Assembly: GCF_022770135.1 (NCBI RefSeq)
Contig: NZ_JALEIL010000100.1
Location: forward strand, 1-36,284
Origin: Anaerococcus sp.
GTDB taxonomy: Bacteria > Bacillota > Clostridia > Tissierellales > Peptoniphilaceae
DNA length: 36,284 nt
Direction: 5' to 3'
In this document: positions 26,034 through 35,043 of the stretch, piece after piece
Position numbering within the stretch: the first letter of the stretch is position 1
Layout of the letters: each line of letters opens with the position of its first letter
Made by a program: the position numbers and the translations under genes
Notes under the pieces: generated by a model
Told to the model about the DNA's origin: nothing
Databases searched by the model: none
Seen by the model: only the letters and a program-made list of their open reading frames with translations

Positions 26034-26755
26034 TGAGTCTAATAGAAATCAGAGGGCTTAAGAAATATTACAAGCTAGGTGGTAATATCATAAAGGCCCT
26101 GGATGGGATAGACCTAGATATAGAAAAGGGCGAGTTTGTAGCTCTTTTGGGAACGAGCGGTTCGGGTAAGTCGACCCTGCTTAACATGCTCGCAGGACTT
26201 GAAAGGCCGACCAAGGGATCTATAAAATATGGAAATATCTCTCTAACCGACCTTAACGAGGAGCAAATCACTAAGTTTAGAAATCTAAACATAGGCTTTG
26301 TCTTCCAATCCTATAATCTCCTTCCTTATCTATCAGCCTGGGAGAATGTTTCCCTTCCCTTGACCTTTAAGGGACTAAGCAAAGATGAGAGAAAGCAGGA
26401 AGCCTACAAGATTTTAAAGGAAGTTGGACTTTCTGATAGGATGGATAACAAACCAAACGAGCTTTCCGGTGGACAACAACAAAGAGTCTCCATAGCCCGC
26501 GCCTTCGTTGGCCTTCCAAAGATTATATTTGCCGACGAGCCAACGGGAAATCTCGATACCAAGACGAGCTTTGAGATTATGAATCTTATCAAAAAGATCA
26601 CCAAAGAAAACCAGCAGACCTTTATTATGGTAACCCACGATGACGAGATGACCGAGTTTGCTGACAAGGTGCTTTTTATGAGAGACGGACGTTTAGAGAA
26701 AATTCACGAGAAATACACTATTGATGAGGTACTAGAAAATGATGGCAAATCTTAA
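26033..26755 (+). CDS. ABC transporter ATP-binding protein (MacB/LolD-like), GTG start
   Basis: GTSGSGKST, LSGGQQQRVSIARA, FADEPTGNLDTKTS. Confidence 0.93.
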   Translation: MSLIEIRGLKKYYKLGGNIIKALDGIDLDIEKGEFVALLGTSGSGKSTLLNMLAGLERPTKGSIKYGNISLTDLNEEQITKFRNLNIGFVFQSYNLLPYLSAWENVSLPLTFKGLSKDERKQEAYKILKEVGLSDRMDNKPNELSGGQQQRVSIARAFVGLPKIIFADEPTGNLDTKTSFEIMNLIKKITKENQQTFIMVTHDDEMTEFADKVLFMRDGRLEKIHEKYTIDEVLENDGKS

Positions 26756-27776
26756 TCCGACAGAAACAACAAATACAGCTGAAACTTCCTCTGGTCTAGC
26801 TAGCTCAGGGGCAAATGATGAAGGAAGCTCCCAAGGGTCTATTAGAAATCAACCCAAGCTTATAATCTCAGACTATGAGCTTAGCCCAACTATAGCAGAG
26901 GCAGGGGAGAATTTCGACTTATCCTTCACCCTCTACAACACTAATAACGAAAATACCATCTACAATCTCAAGGTTACCCTAGAGCAAACCCTGGCATCCG
27001 CTCCACAAAATACTAGCACTGCCAACAACACTCTAGTATCGGACGGATCGGTCTTTACACCTGTAGATAGGTCAAATACCTTCTATGTAGCAGCCCTCTA
27101 CCCTTGGGATTGGACTAGTAAATACATAACAATGAGCGTCCTGCCAAACGCAACTCCAGGTCCTTATGTGGTAAATCTTACCATGGAATACGAGGACTAT
27201 TGGGGAAACCAATACAAGAGCACAGAAACTATAGGAATTCCTGTAGCCCAAAAGTCCGGGGTAAATTTCGGTAAGGTCAAATTGGGAGAGCTAAATGCCA
27301 ATACTCCTGGATCTTTATCTGTAAATATATACAATACAGGTAAGGATAATCTCGATACGGTAATGGTAAGGGTCAAGGGAGATGGCTTCGACGTGGATGA
27401 AAATGAGAGATTTATCGGAAACTTCAACGCAGGAAGCACAGAGACCTTCTCTTGTAACATAACTCCCAAATCTGAGGGCAAGGTATCTGGAACTATAGAA
27501 ATAATCTATGAAGACTCCAGGGGCAAGGCCTACAAGAAGACTAAAGACTTTAGCACTGAAGTAATGGCAGGATTTGAAGGAGAAGCTGGAATGATTGACC
27601 CTGAGACAGGAGAGATGATAGGAGAAAATCCTCCAATGGAAGAAAACTCATCTCTACTTTCGTCTCCCTTTATCTGGATAGGAATCATAGTCCTTGCAGC
27701 CCTCCTTCTCATACTCTTGAGGAAGAAAAGAAAGGCTAAAAAGGACGAGGAGCTAATAATAGACGATGAAGATTAG
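26739..27776 (+). CDS. CARDB/COG1361-like beta-domain protein with C-terminal TM, no signal peptide
   Basis: Repeated beta-sandwich patterns, C-terminal FIWIGIIVLAALLLILLRKKRKAKK; overlaps both ABC genes. Confidence 0.7.
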   Translation: MMANLNPTETTNTAETSSGLASSGANDEGSSQGSIRNQPKLIISDYELSPTIAEAGENFDLSFTLYNTNNENTIYNLKVTLEQTLASAPQNTSTANNTLVSDGSVFTPVDRSNTFYVAALYPWDWTSKYITMSVLPNATPGPYVVNLTMEYEDYWGNQYKSTETIGIPVAQKSGVNFGKVKLGELNANTPGSLSVNIYNTGKDNLDTVMVRVKGDGFDVDENERFIGNFNAGSTETFSCNITPKSEGKVSGTIEIIYEDSRGKAYKKTKDFSTEVMAGFEGEAGMIDPETGEMIGENPPMEENSSLLSSPFIWIGIIVLAALLLILLRKKRKAKKDEELIIDDED

Positions 27777-29133
27777 TGACAGATTCCAGATGGCCCTAAG
27801 AAACCTAGTCAGGAGGAAGTCGAGGACAGTACTAACAGTCCTATCCGTAGTTATCGGAGCAAGCTCCATAATCCTAATGATTGCCTTCGCCTTGGGGATT
27901 AACCAACAACAAAAGGATATGGTCGAATCATTCGGAGGACTTACTTCCATTACTATCCTTACAGAAAATAACGGGGGTTCGACTAAGGTTGACCAAGCAA
28001 GTATATCGAGACTTCAAAGCATAGATGGGGTCAAGGTCGTAGTTCCTTTCAAAAGCTTCTATAGTGAAATCAAAATAGAAGGAGAAGATGATTACAGCCT
28101 AGACAGCCAAATCCAAGTAATGCCTGATGATGTGATCGATAAGCTTATAGGAGATATGTTTAGCTCAGGTTCTAAGATGAATAGGACAGATGATAACAAG
28201 ATTATCCTAGGATCTGAAGTTAAGCCAATGAAAATGATTCACGAAGGAGGGGGTTACTCTGGAGAGCCTGTCGAAGACTTTGACTACAGGGGCCACAAGT
28301 ATTTTATAAGGCTAGGCTGGCAAGATGAAAGCGACGATGGGGTTAATTTCGGAAATGAAAATCAGGAAAATGGCGAAGAGAAAAAGCCCACCTATGCGGA
28401 TATTCCTGTAGAGATTGCTGGCACCCTAAACTCCAAGTCCTTTGTAATGGGCTGGTCATCAGTAATTAACGAAAGCCTCTACAAGAAGCTCCAAAAGGAA
28501 GATAAGAAACTAGAAAGTCCTCAACTTAACCAAAATTTCGCTCCAGACGGCAAGCCAGTAGAGGTTAAAAACGATGGAGAGATTCTCTACGATAATCTAA
28601 ATGTTGTAGTAGAAGATGTAGAAAAGCTTGAAGATGTCGAAAATGCCATAAGGAAGGCAGGCTTTCAGACCCAATCATCTGCAGGATCTGCAGAAGAGAT
28701 CAAAAAGACCAGCATGATTGTAACCCTCATACTTGGGGGAATCGGCTCAGTTGCCTTTGTAGTTTCGGCTATAGGAATAATCAACACCATGCTTATGAGT
28801 ATCTACGAAAGACAAAAGGAAATCGGAGTGATGAAGGTAATTGGTGCTTCCATCAATGATATAAGGTCCATGTTTCTTATAGAATCGGGCTTTATAGGAT
28901 TTTTCGGAGGAATTGTGGGACTCGTAATCTCCCTACTTATAGGAAGTGTTATAAATAAACTCGCCCAAGGATCAGGAATCTTTATGGGAGGAGAAAGTAA
29001 AATCCTCCTAATCCCTATATGGCTAGCCCTAGTAGGAGTAGGCTTTTCATCAATGGTAGGAGTCCTTGCAGGCTACATCCCAGCCAGAAGAGCAACCAAA
29101 CTATCAGCCATAGAAGCTTTGAGAGCAAATTAA
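27766..29133 (+). CDS. FtsX/MacB-like ABC transporter permease
   Basis: ALRNLVRRKSRTVLTVLSVVIGASSIILMIA; GIINTMLMSIYERQKEIGVMKVIGAS; PARRATKLSAIEALRAN. Confidence 0.92.
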   Translation: MKISDRFQMALRNLVRRKSRTVLTVLSVVIGASSIILMIAFALGINQQQKDMVESFGGLTSITILTENNGGSTKVDQASISRLQSIDGVKVVVPFKSFYSEIKIEGEDDYSLDSQIQVMPDDVIDKLIGDMFSSGSKMNRTDDNKIILGSEVKPMKMIHEGGGYSGEPVEDFDYRGHKYFIRLGWQDESDDGVNFGNENQENGEEKKPTYADIPVEIAGTLNSKSFVMGWSSVINESLYKKLQKEDKKLESPQLNQNFAPDGKPVEVKNDGEILYDNLNVVVEDVEKLEDVENAIRKAGFQTQSSAGSAEEIKKTSMIVTLILGGIGSVAFVVSAIGIINTMLMSIYERQKEIGVMKVIGASINDIRSMFLIESGFIGFFGGIVGLVISLLIGSVINKLAQGSGIFMGGESKILLIPIWLALVGVGFSSMVGVLAGYIPARRATKLSAIEALRAN

Positions 29134-29483
29134 GCAGAGCAATCTGCTCAGACTGTAGACAAAATCGAAATCACCCTTATTTCGACCAGGTAAATAGCCA
29201 TTGAATTGGCTATTTACCCCTCTGACTAGTGCGTAGCACGGAAAAGTTACTAAGCAACGAGTCAGAGTACGGAGTGAGTGGAGAAATCTAATGAGATCTC
29301 TCCATGCGTTCGTTTCACTCACACTAGAACCTAATAGCAAATATAACCTAGCTATTAGTTTTAGGGTTAAATGTGCCAATTAAGGCACATTTAACTAGTC
29401 GAGATAAGGGTAACTTATCAATAAAATAAATTTAAATTAAAGCTACTTTGTCTACTCTCTGAGCAGAGAAATCTGCTTTTTTT
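29134..29483. repeat. 343-bp multi-hairpin element with terminal inverted repeats and terminal T-tract
   Basis: 29134-29163 versus reverse complement of 29447-29476: 24/30 identical; perfect stems at 29189-29200/29207-29218 and 29366-29377/29384-29395; further stems between. Confidence 0.8.
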
Positions 29484-29533
29484 ATGCCAAAAATTGATCA
29501 TTGGGTATAAATATAAAAAGCGAGGAGGAATAA

Positions 29534-29932
29534 ATGACTAAATTAAGTACAGAAATCAAAAAATATCTTGATGAAAATAAACTAAGTCTAGACGATATTA
29601 GAGCTGACCTACAGACCCTAGACGTAGACCTTGTGGGTGAAATGCTTGAAGATAAGGAAAACACCTATGTAATCAAAAGGTCTGGAGATGTCGAGAGGTT
29701 TTCTAAGGACAAGATCGAAAGATCTATCAAAAACGCAGCAGGAGATGAGAAGGCAGCCATGAATACATCTGACCTTGCAATAATTGTAGACGATGTGTTA
29801 GATATTCTAGACTCTGATCCTAGAAAGGTCTACAAGACTAGTGAGATTAAAAATTACATTAAGGATTCTTTGCTTAAGGAAGGTTACTCAAAAGTATATG
29901 ATTCCTTTATCTCTTACATCAAGGAAGATTAA
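29534..29932 (+). CDS. Stand-alone ATP-cone domain protein
   Basis: YVIKRSGDVERFSKDKIERSIKNAAG ... KVYKTSEIKNYIKDSLLKEGYSKVYDSFISY matches ATP-cone; no other catalytic domain. Confidence 0.75.
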   Translation: MTKLSTEIKKYLDENKLSLDDIRADLQTLDVDLVGEMLEDKENTYVIKRSGDVERFSKDKIERSIKNAAGDEKAAMNTSDLAIIVDDVLDILDSDPRKVYKTSEIKNYIKDSLLKEGYSKVYDSFISYIKED

Positions 29933-30414
29933 TGAACATAAAGATAGTCGCAGTAGGAAAGATTAAGGAAAAGTTCTATAGGGATGCCATAGATGAATAT
30001 ATCAAAAGGATGGGAGCCTATAACAATATCGAAATAATCGAAGTAGCAGATATTATGGCTCCCGAAGGTCTTTCCACCAAGGAGCTTGAAGAGATAAAGG
30101 ATAAGGAAGGTGAGAGGATCCTAGGCAAAATCAAGGACGATGCTTTTCTTGTAACTTTGGAAATTCTGGGCAAGGCGATGACTAGCGAAGACTTTGCAGA
30201 CTTTATCAAAGATGAGATGCTTATGGGAGGCGGAAGAGACTTGGTCTTTGTAATAGGCGGATCCAATGGTCTTTCCAAAAATGTAACGGGGCGTGCTAAC
30301 AAGAAGCTTTCCTTTGGCAAGTTTACCTATCCTCATCAGCTTATGAGGGTTATCCTTTCAGAGCAGATCTACAGGGCCTTTAGGATAATAAATAACCATC
30401 CTTATCATAAATAA
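29932..30414 (+). CDS. rlmH: 23S rRNA (pseudouridine1915-N3) methyltransferase RlmH
   Basis: FVIGGSNGLS, LSFGKFTYPHQLMRVILSEQIYRAFRIINNHPYHK. Confidence 0.97.
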   Translation: MNIKIVAVGKIKEKFYRDAIDEYIKRMGAYNNIEIIEVADIMAPEGLSTKELEEIKDKEGERILGKIKDDAFLVTLEILGKAMTSEDFADFIKDEMLMGGGRDLVFVIGGSNGLSKNVTGRANKKLSFGKFTYPHQLMRVILSEQIYRAFRIINNHPYHK

Positions 30415-30426
30415 GAAGGAGTTTTG

Positions 30427-31011
30427 ATGAATAAATTTTTAGTTTTAGTGGCAAATGGTAACGAGACAATAGAGATATTTACAGTAGTTGATTATCTTAG
30501 AAGAATTGGAGTTGAGCTTGATATAGCATCTACCGAGGAAAGTAAAGAGCTTAAGACAAGTCAAGATATTTCCTTTAAGGCAGATATACATTTTTCTGAT
30601 ATCAAAGAAGAAGACTATATGGGAGTCTATATCCCAGGAGGCACAAAGGGAGCCTATGCTATGAGGGATAATGAAAAAGTCTTAGACCTTCTAAGAAGTT
30701 TTAATGATGCGGGAAAAATCATAGCGGCAATTTGTGCAGGTCCAGTAGTCCTCAATAAAGCAGGAATTTTATCTGACAAAAAAGCCACCTCCTTCCCAGA
30801 TATGAAAGATGAGATGGATAATACTTACGAGTATATAGATGATCAAATCGTGGTAACAGATGGAAATATTACCACAGGAAGGGGAGCTGCAGTAACCAAC
30901 TATCTTGCCCTAAGACTTGCTCATATAATCGGAGGAGATGAGGCAGTAGACAAACTTAAACACGGAACCCAACATGAGGCTGTTGAGAAATATTTTGGCT
31001 TTAAATTCTAA
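30427..31011 (+). CDS. DJ-1/PfpI family protein
   Basis: GVYIPGGTKGAYAMRDN, IAAICAGPVVL; ATG at 30427 (track start at TTG 30424). Confidence 0.92.
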   Translation: MNKFLVLVANGNETIEIFTVVDYLRRIGVELDIASTEESKELKTSQDISFKADIHFSDIKEEDYMGVYIPGGTKGAYAMRDNEKVLDLLRSFNDAGKIIAAICAGPVVLNKAGILSDKKATSFPDMKDEMDNTYEYIDDQIVVTDGNITTGRGAAVTNYLALRLAHIIGGDEAVDKLKHGTQHEAVEKYFGFKF

Positions 31012-31039
31012 GATAATCTTAAAAAATACAAATTAAGGG

Positions 31040-31063
31040 TCGCCCTATAGGGGCGATTTTCTT
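31040..31063 (+). terminator. Intrinsic terminator after DJ-1 gene
   Basis: TCGCCC-tatag-GGGCGA then TTTTCTTTT. Confidence 0.75.
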
Positions 31064-31296
31064 TTGCCTTAAGTGAAAAGGCTTTATATAACCTTTAGAA
31101 GAATCTAATTGATAATATTAGAAAAATATTAAGACCCATCTTCCTAGACTATTTTTTGATAAAAATTAGATTAGTATTTAGAGATTAGAAAGAAAATTTA
31201 TATTATTTGATATAAATATTTTACAAAAAAAGACGAGGAATTTTCCCCGCCCTCTTATTTAAGTTAAAAGATAAAATCAAGAGTCTTTATTTTAAC

Positions 31297-32772
31297 CTAT
31301 TTATTTTCGATTTCCTTTATTAATTCATTTATATCTTTCTTATTAATCCTAGAAATTCCAGAGTTTTCGCTGTCAAATTTCTTGTTTTCTATAGGATGAC
31401 CGTATTCGTCTTCCATTACTTCAAGGACCCTATTTCTGCAGAAGGCTCCTTGGCAAAAGCCCATGCCACAGCGGGTTCTTCTTTTGACTGCATCAAAACT
31501 TGTAAGTTCGATTCCTCTATTAAGAGCATCCCTAATAGTCTTCTCGCTTACTTGCTCACACCTACAAACCAGTCTTTCTGGATCTCCCAATGGGAGGTCG
31601 ACCTTATCTTTTACTTTGTTAAAGTCTTCCAAATCCTTATACTCGATTATTGGCTTTCTATTTGGATTATAGTTTGGATCGTCTTCTAATTTTAGTCCAA
31701 TATCAGCGAGTATTTCTTCCACCATCTCTGCTATTGCAGGAGATGAAGTAACACCAGGTGATTGGATGCCGACAACATTTATAAAGCCATTGGTCTTGGT
31801 ATTTTCGATTATGAAATCTCCAGTTGAGGATGCTGGTCTAAGTCCTGTGAAAGATCTTATAAATTCCTTTAAGTTTAGGACATCTTCCTTGACAGACTTT
31901 TGGGCAAGCTTGTAGATTTCTTCTAGTCTTTCTGTGTGGGTACCTAGGTCAATTTCTTCCTCATCTATAGCATCAGGGCCAATCAAGATATTGTTATGAT
32001 AGGTCCTAGTTACGAGAATTCCCTTAGACTTAGGACTAGGTGTTTGGAAGAGGACCTGCTTGATGCGAGATCCCGTTCCCTTTTGCATGATTAGATACTC
32101 ACCGCTTCTTGGGTGGATATCAAAATCAGTTTGAGTAATCATAGAAGAAACCTTGGCACCATTAAGTCCAGTCGCATTTATGACAAATCTTCCTTCGAAA
32201 GATTCGCCCTTATCTGTCCTTACTTTAAATATATCTTCTTCTTTTTCGATTTCTACGACTTCACTATCAAGTTTTAGCTTGACGCCGTTATCCATGGCGT
32301 TTTCTACTAGGGCTATTACATATTCATAAGGAGAGCAAACTCCTGCTCCCTTACAGTACAAGGCACCTATTGCATCGTCGGATACATTTTCTTCGATTTC
32401 GCGAAGTTTTTCTTGACCGATGATTTCTATATCATCGAGTCCGTTTTCCTTGCCCATTTGATAGAGGACATCGAGCATTTTCATATCGTTCTCATCGAAG
32501 GCTAAAACAAGAGAACCATTGGCCAAGAAGCCAAAGTTTAGCTCTTCGTTGAGTTTTTCGAAAGAAATTCTTCCAGGATAGCACAACCTACCCCTAAGCT
32601 CCTTGCCGCTTTCGGCATAGCCTCCATGGACTATGGCAGAGTTGGCCTTGCTTGCGCCCATAGATACGTCGTTTTCTTTCTCGAGAAGGAGTATATCAAG
32701 TTTGTAACGGGATAGCCTCCTGGCAATGGAGGCCCCGCACACGCCTGCTCCTATTATAATTACATCAAACAT
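31297..32772 (-). CDS. FAD-dependent glycerol-3-phosphate dehydrogenase-like (GlpA-type) with BFD [2Fe-2S] domain
   Basis: GAGVCGASIARRLSRY, DAO fold; C-terminal VCRCEQVSEKTI...RRTRCGMGFCQGAFC. Confidence 0.88.
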   Translation of the reverse strand: MFDVIIIGAGVCGASIARRLSRYKLDILLLEKENDVSMGASKANSAIVHGGYAESGKELRGRLCYPGRISFEKLNEELNFGFLANGSLVLAFDENDMKMLDVLYQMGKENGLDDIEIIGQEKLREIEENVSDDAIGALYCKGAGVCSPYEYVIALVENAMDNGVKLKLDSEVVEIEKEEDIFKVRTDKGESFEGRFVINATGLNGAKVSSMITQTDFDIHPRSGEYLIMQKGTGSRIKQVLFQTPSPKSKGILVTRTYHNNILIGPDAIDEEEIDLGTHTERLEEIYKLAQKSVKEDVLNLKEFIRSFTGLRPASSTGDFIIENTKTNGFINVVGIQSPGVTSSPAIAEMVEEILADIGLKLEDDPNYNPNRKPIIEYKDLEDFNKVKDKVDLPLGDPERLVCRCEQVSEKTIRDALNRGIELTSFDAVKRRTRCGMGFCQGAFCRNRVLEVMEDEYGHPIENKKFDSENSGISRINKKDINELIKEIENK

Positions 32773-32806
32773 AAATTCACTTCCTATTTTCTAATTTCTA
32801 TAAATC

Positions 32807-33526
32807 TTATATAAAGATAAAGTTATAGATTACTACTGCTAGTAGACCACCTAAGATTGGTCCTACTACTGGAATCCAAGCGTATCCCCAGTCAGGGTCT
32901 GCCTTGTTTTTGAATGGAAGTACTGCATAGGCAAGTCTTGGTCCAAGGTCTCTGGCAGGATTTATGGCATAACCTGTTAGTCCACCCAAAGACATACCGA
33001 TTGAGACGATTATTGCAAATACAAATAACTTATCAACTCCAACAGTTCCTGCTCCGTCTACTTGAGAAAGACCTAGGATAGCAAATACTAGTACGAAAGT
33101 ACCAATGATTTCTGAAAGTAGGTTTCTAAAAGTATTTGGTATACTTGGAGCTGTACAGAAAGTTCCTCTTACAGTTAGTGGGTCATCGCTAGTTGCGTCG
33201 TAATGGTCTTTAAAGAGAATATATACCAAAACAGCACCAACGAAGGCACCAGCCATTTGAGCTATGATATAAGCTGGTAAGTCAGAGTAAGCAACATCTC
33301 CCTTAAAAGCTAAGGCGATTGATAAAGCTGGGTTAAAGCTTGCGCCAGATAGTTTTCCAAATATAAATGCTGGGACTAGTACTGCAAGACCCCATGCAAA
33401 TGTGATTTGGATTGAGCCTGCACCTTTTTGTCCACTTTTGTTGAGTAAAACGTTTGCTACTACGCCGTCACCGAGTAGTATAAGAATCATAGTTCCGAAA
33501 AATTCACCCATTATAATATCTCTCAT
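32807..33526 (-). CDS. glpF: Glycerol uptake facilitator (aquaglyceroporin)
   Basis: Two NPA boxes SFNPALSIAL and GYAINPARDLGPRL (Asp after NPAR typical of GlpF). Confidence 0.93.
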   Translation of the reverse strand: MRDIIMGEFFGTMILILLGDGVVANVLLNKSGQKGAGSIQITFAWGLAVLVPAFIFGKLSGASFNPALSIALAFKGDVAYSDLPAYIIAQMAGAFVGAVLVYILFKDHYDATSDDPLTVRGTFCTAPSIPNTFRNLLSEIIGTFVLVFAILGLSQVDGAGTVGVDKLFVFAIIVSIGMSLGGLTGYAINPARDLGPRLAYAVLPFKNKADPDWGYAWIPVVGPILGGLLAVVIYNFIFI

Positions 33527-33557
33527 AAAATCCTCCTAATAGATATCTGATAAGTAA

Positions 33558-33587
33558 ACAAAAAGCAACAAATAAAATATCTTGTTG
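33558..33587 (-). terminator. Leader hairpin with T-tract between promoter and glpF
   Basis: Minus strand GCAACAA-gatatttta-TTTGTTGC then TTTTTG. Confidence 0.5.
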
Positions 33588-33626
33588 CCAGGCTCTTCGG
33601 ATATTAAATTGTGAAAACATTTACAC

Positions 33627-33655
33627 TTATAGTATAGCATGGACCATAAAAAAAT
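33627..33655 (-). promoter_or_regulatory. Promoter of glpF with palindromic GTGaAAAcaTTTaCAC near the start site
   Basis: Minus strand TTGAAT - 17 nt - TATACT; the palindrome is just downstream. Confidence 0.55.
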
Positions 33656-33791
33656 TCAAGTCTTTTCTTAAAAATTAATTAAAACATAGAAATTTGATAA
33701 AAGTTAAACTTTACCTACAAAGTATGGACAAAAAGTGCAATATATTATATGATTATTATGTAACTAAACAAGCATAATTAGGGAGGAATAT

Positions 33792-34925
33792 ATGAAAATT
33801 AGTAAAATTATGTCTGTTGTTTCTGCACTAACTTTATCATTAGCGCTAACTTCTTGTGGAGGAGATACAGCAAATGATAAGAATGATGATAATGCAAAGA
33901 CTCCAGCTGAGACAAGCGAGAGCGCTGAAAACAAGGCAGAAGAAAATAAAGATAGCGAAGCTGAAACTCCTACTGGCGAAACAGTAAAAGTAACTATGGT
34001 AACTGATGAGGGTGGAGTTAATGACAAGAGCTTTAACCAATCTGCTTTTGAAGGACTTAATGCTTACAAGGATGAAGGAAAATCTGACTTCGATTATATA
34101 GAATCACACTCAACAGCAGATTATCAACCAAATCTTGAATCTGCCCTAGACAGTGAATCAGACCTAATCCTAACTGTAGGTTACGCTTTATATAACGATA
34201 CAGTTACTGCTGCAGAGCAAAATCCTGATCAAAAATACGCTATAATCGACAATGCAAACATCGACAAAGTAGAAAATCTATTAGGTATTACCTTTGCTGA
34301 CCACCAAAACTCATTCTTAGCAGGTTATATTGCAGGAATGAAATCAGAATCAAACCACGTAGGATTCGTAGGTGGACAAGTATCAGACGTAATCGATAGA
34401 TTTGAATATGGCTTCAAGGCTGGTGTAAAACAAGCTGCTAGAGAAAAAGGTACTGACATCAAGGTTGATGTACAATACGCAAACAGCTATTCAGACCAAG
34501 CTAAGGGCAAAAACATCGCTAACCAAATGTACCAAGAAGGCGCAGATGTTGTAATGCACGCTGCTGGTGGAGTAGGTATCGGAGTAATCGAAGCTGCAAA
34601 AGAAAACGACAAATGGGTTATCGGAGTTGACCGTGACCAATCAGAAGAAGCACCAGATCATATGCTAGTTTCTACAATCAAGGGTGTAGGCGATGCAGTT
34701 AAACTTGTAGTCGACGGACTTAACAAGGGTGAATTTGAAGGTGGTACAACAAAAGAATTCACACTTGAAGATGGAAAAGCAGTTGATATTGCTTACGCTA
34801 AAAACGACCTAGTTAGCCAAGAGGTTAAAGATAAGGTAGAAGAATTGAGAAAAGAAATCATTGATGGTAAAATCGAAGTTCCACAAAACGAAGAAGAATT
34901 CAATTCTATGGGATATGATAAGTAA
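33792..34925 (+). CDS. BMP family nucleoside/purine-binding lipoprotein
   Basis: Lipobox LTSCGG; VNDKSFNQSAFEGL, GYIAGMKSESNHVGFVGGQ, VIGVDRDQSEEAPDHMLVSTIKGVGDAV. Confidence 0.93.
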   Translation: MKISKIMSVVSALTLSLALTSCGGDTANDKNDDNAKTPAETSESAENKAEENKDSEAETPTGETVKVTMVTDEGGVNDKSFNQSAFEGLNAYKDEGKSDFDYIESHSTADYQPNLESALDSESDLILTVGYALYNDTVTAAEQNPDQKYAIIDNANIDKVENLLGITFADHQNSFLAGYIAGMKSESNHVGFVGGQVSDVIDRFEYGFKAGVKQAAREKGTDIKVDVQYANSYSDQAKGKNIANQMYQEGADVVMHAAGGVGIGVIEAAKENDKWVIGVDRDQSEEAPDHMLVSTIKGVGDAVKLVVDGLNKGEFEGGTTKEFTLEDGKAVDIAYAKNDLVSQEVKDKVEELRKEIIDGKIEVPQNEEEFNSMGYDK

Positions 34926-34936
34926 AATTTAAAATT

Positions 34937-34985
34937 AGCAGACTTGCTCCTGAGTATTCGGGGGTGAGTTTTCTGCTTTTTTTTT
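34937..34985 (+). terminator. Terminator between BMP lipoprotein and ABC ATPase genes
   Basis: AGCAGA ... TCTGCT outer stem followed by T8+. Confidence 0.75.
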
Positions 34986-35043
34986 ATAATATTTTTTAAA
35001 TTTGTGATATGATAAAGGTAGAAAGTTATTAAGGGGGAAACCT

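Noticed and set aside
29104-29379. 91-aa minus-strand ORF
   Set aside because: Falls across the hairpin element and the end of the permease gene; no family resemblance, best explained by palindromic sequence.
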